This document shows positions 6,236 through 6,764 of a stretch of DNA of 6,764 bases, piece by piece. Each line of letters starts with the position of its first letter. Within the stretch, counting starts at the first letter, position 1. The position numbers were made by a program, and so were the translations under genes. Source of the DNA: Pseudomonadota bacterium (GTDB taxonomy: Bacteria > Pseudomonadota > Gammaproteobacteria > Burkholderiales > SG8-39); assembly GCA_021848555.1 (NCBI GenBank), contig JAJZUN010000149.1:1-6764 (forward strand). Reading direction: 5' to 3'. The notes beneath the pieces are model-generated. The model was not told the origin of the DNA. It saw only the letters and a program-made list of their open reading frames with translations, and ran no database searches.

Positions 6236-6250
6236 GCAGAACTCTCGAAT

Positions 6251-6305
6251 GGCTGCGCCGGCATTGAAGCGCGACGTGCTTATCGCCGCCGCAATGCACG
6301 CAGCC
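6251..6305. terminator. Inverted repeat between convergent nadC and mmsA, possible bidirectional terminator
   Basis: GGCTGCG (6251-6257) pairs with CGCAGCC (6299-6305), and GCATTG (6261-6266) pairs with CAATGC (6292-6297), separated by a 3x1 internal loop. Inside, AAGC (6267-6270) can pair with GCTT (6278-6281). The 13-bp interrupted stem sits exactly in the 80-bp gap between two convergent genes. There is no T-tract on either side, so it is not a classical intrinsic terminator; it may end transcripts with Rho or protect 3' ends. Confidence 0.4.
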
Positions 6306-6315
6306 AGGTGACAGC

Positions 6316-6764
6316 TCAACCCAGCGTCGGCATGTTGAGCCCGGCGGCGGGCGTGTCTTCATGCGGCCAGCGCGTGGTCACCACCTTGGTGCGGGTATAG
6401 AACTTTACGCCTTCGACGCCGTGCACGTGCAGGTCGCCGAAGAGCGAGTTCTTCCAGCCGCCGAAGGAATAGAACGCGACCGGCACCGGGATCGGCACGT
6501 TCACGCCCACCATGCCCACCTGGATTTCCTCCTCGAAGCGGCGCGCGGCGCCGCCGGAGTTGGTGAATATCGCCGTGCCGTTGCCATAGGGATTGGCATT
6601 GACCAGCGCGATCGCCTCCTCGATCGAATCGGCGCGCAGCACCACCAGCACCGGACCGAAAATTTCGTCCTTGTAGATTTTCATTTCCGGCTTGACCCGG
6701 TCGAACAGCGTGGTCCCCAGGAAAAAGCCGTTGTCGTAGCCGGCGACTTCTTTCTTGTTGCGTC
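6316..6764 (-). CDS. mmsA: CoA-acylating (methyl)malonate-semialdehyde dehydrogenase, C-terminal part
   Basis: The last 149 residues of an aldehyde dehydrogenase superfamily protein enter from the right edge and end at the TGA at 6316-6318. They contain hallmark MmsA/IolA segments: '[14 protein letters not shown]', 'DEIFGPVL', '[20 protein letters not shown]', '[20 protein letters not shown]', '[10 protein letters not shown]' and '[15 protein letters not shown]'. The EIFGP motif is the glutamate loop that contacts the nicotinamide ribose. The N-terminus, most of the NAD-binding domain and the catalytic cysteine lie outside the window. The enzyme converts malonate semialdehyde or methylmalonate semialdehyde, with CoA and NAD+, to acetyl-CoA or propionyl-CoA plus CO2. 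Near the omega-aminotransferase and amidohydrolase on the same strand, a role in beta-alanine breakdown is likely, though a valine or inositol pathway role is possible. It converges on nadC across an 80-bp gap. Confidence 0.93.
   Translation of the reverse strand, partial: RNKKEVAGYDNGFFLGTTLFDRVKPEMKIYKDEIFGPVLVVLRADSIEEAIALVNANPYGNGTAIFTNSGGAARRFEEEIQVGMVGVNVPIPVPVAFYSFGGWKNSLFGDLHVHGVEGVKFYTRTKVVTTRWPHEDTPAAGLNMPTLG

Noticed and set aside
1..6764. Mobile elements, CRISPR arrays, tRNA/rRNA genes, attachment sites, toxin-antitoxin or defence genes
   Set aside because: No direct-repeat arrays, transposase or integrase motifs, or structural RNA signatures were seen on either strand; gene density and composition are uniform core metabolism.

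Overview
This is a GC-rich chromosomal window, most like a betaproteobacterium (Burkholderiales-type). That assignment is inferred from the gene set: a NadQ-like Nudix/winged-helix regulator beside nadABC, together with reductive pyrimidine / beta-alanine catabolism genes. It is core metabolism. I see no mobile element, CRISPR array, tRNA, rRNA, phage gene or defence gene, and no credible undescribed multi-gene system.

Layout. Positions 1-54 (minus) hold only the first 18 codons of a Zn-dependent amidohydrolase of the N-carbamoyl-beta-alanine / allantoate amidohydrolase type. It starts 2 bp after the stop of a complete class III omega-aminotransferase (57-1391, minus). A 186-bp divergent spacer (1392-1577) separates the aminotransferase from a plus-strand block: a NadQ-like NAD regulator (1578-2630), a 143-bp AT-rich regulatory spacer, and then nadA (2774-3793), nadB (3801-5360) and nadC (5366-6235), with gaps of 7 and 5 bp. 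After an 80-bp convergent spacer, the C-terminal part of a CoA-acylating (methyl)malonate-semialdehyde dehydrogenase (mmsA) runs in from the right edge on the minus strand (6316-6764).

How the genes work together. NadB oxidises L-aspartate to iminoaspartate, NadA condenses it with dihydroxyacetone phosphate to quinolinate, and NadC converts quinolinate to nicotinate mononucleotide. These three steps are the complete de novo route to the NAD precursor. The regulator immediately upstream very probably controls them: the nadA leader holds two copies of a 17-bp inverted repeat (ATACTYAAWTTRAGTAT-like, centres 75 bp apart), each overlapping a candidate promoter, with a terminator-like hairpin between them. 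The flanking minus-strand genes form a second theme, the end of pyrimidine or beta-alanine breakdown: N-carbamoyl-beta-alanine to beta-alanine to malonate semialdehyde to acetyl-CoA. The NAD block, transcribed the other way, separates mmsA from the aminotransferase-hydrolase pair.

The most informative part is the short nadQ-nadA spacer (2631-2773), where the regulatory architecture can be read directly from the sequence.
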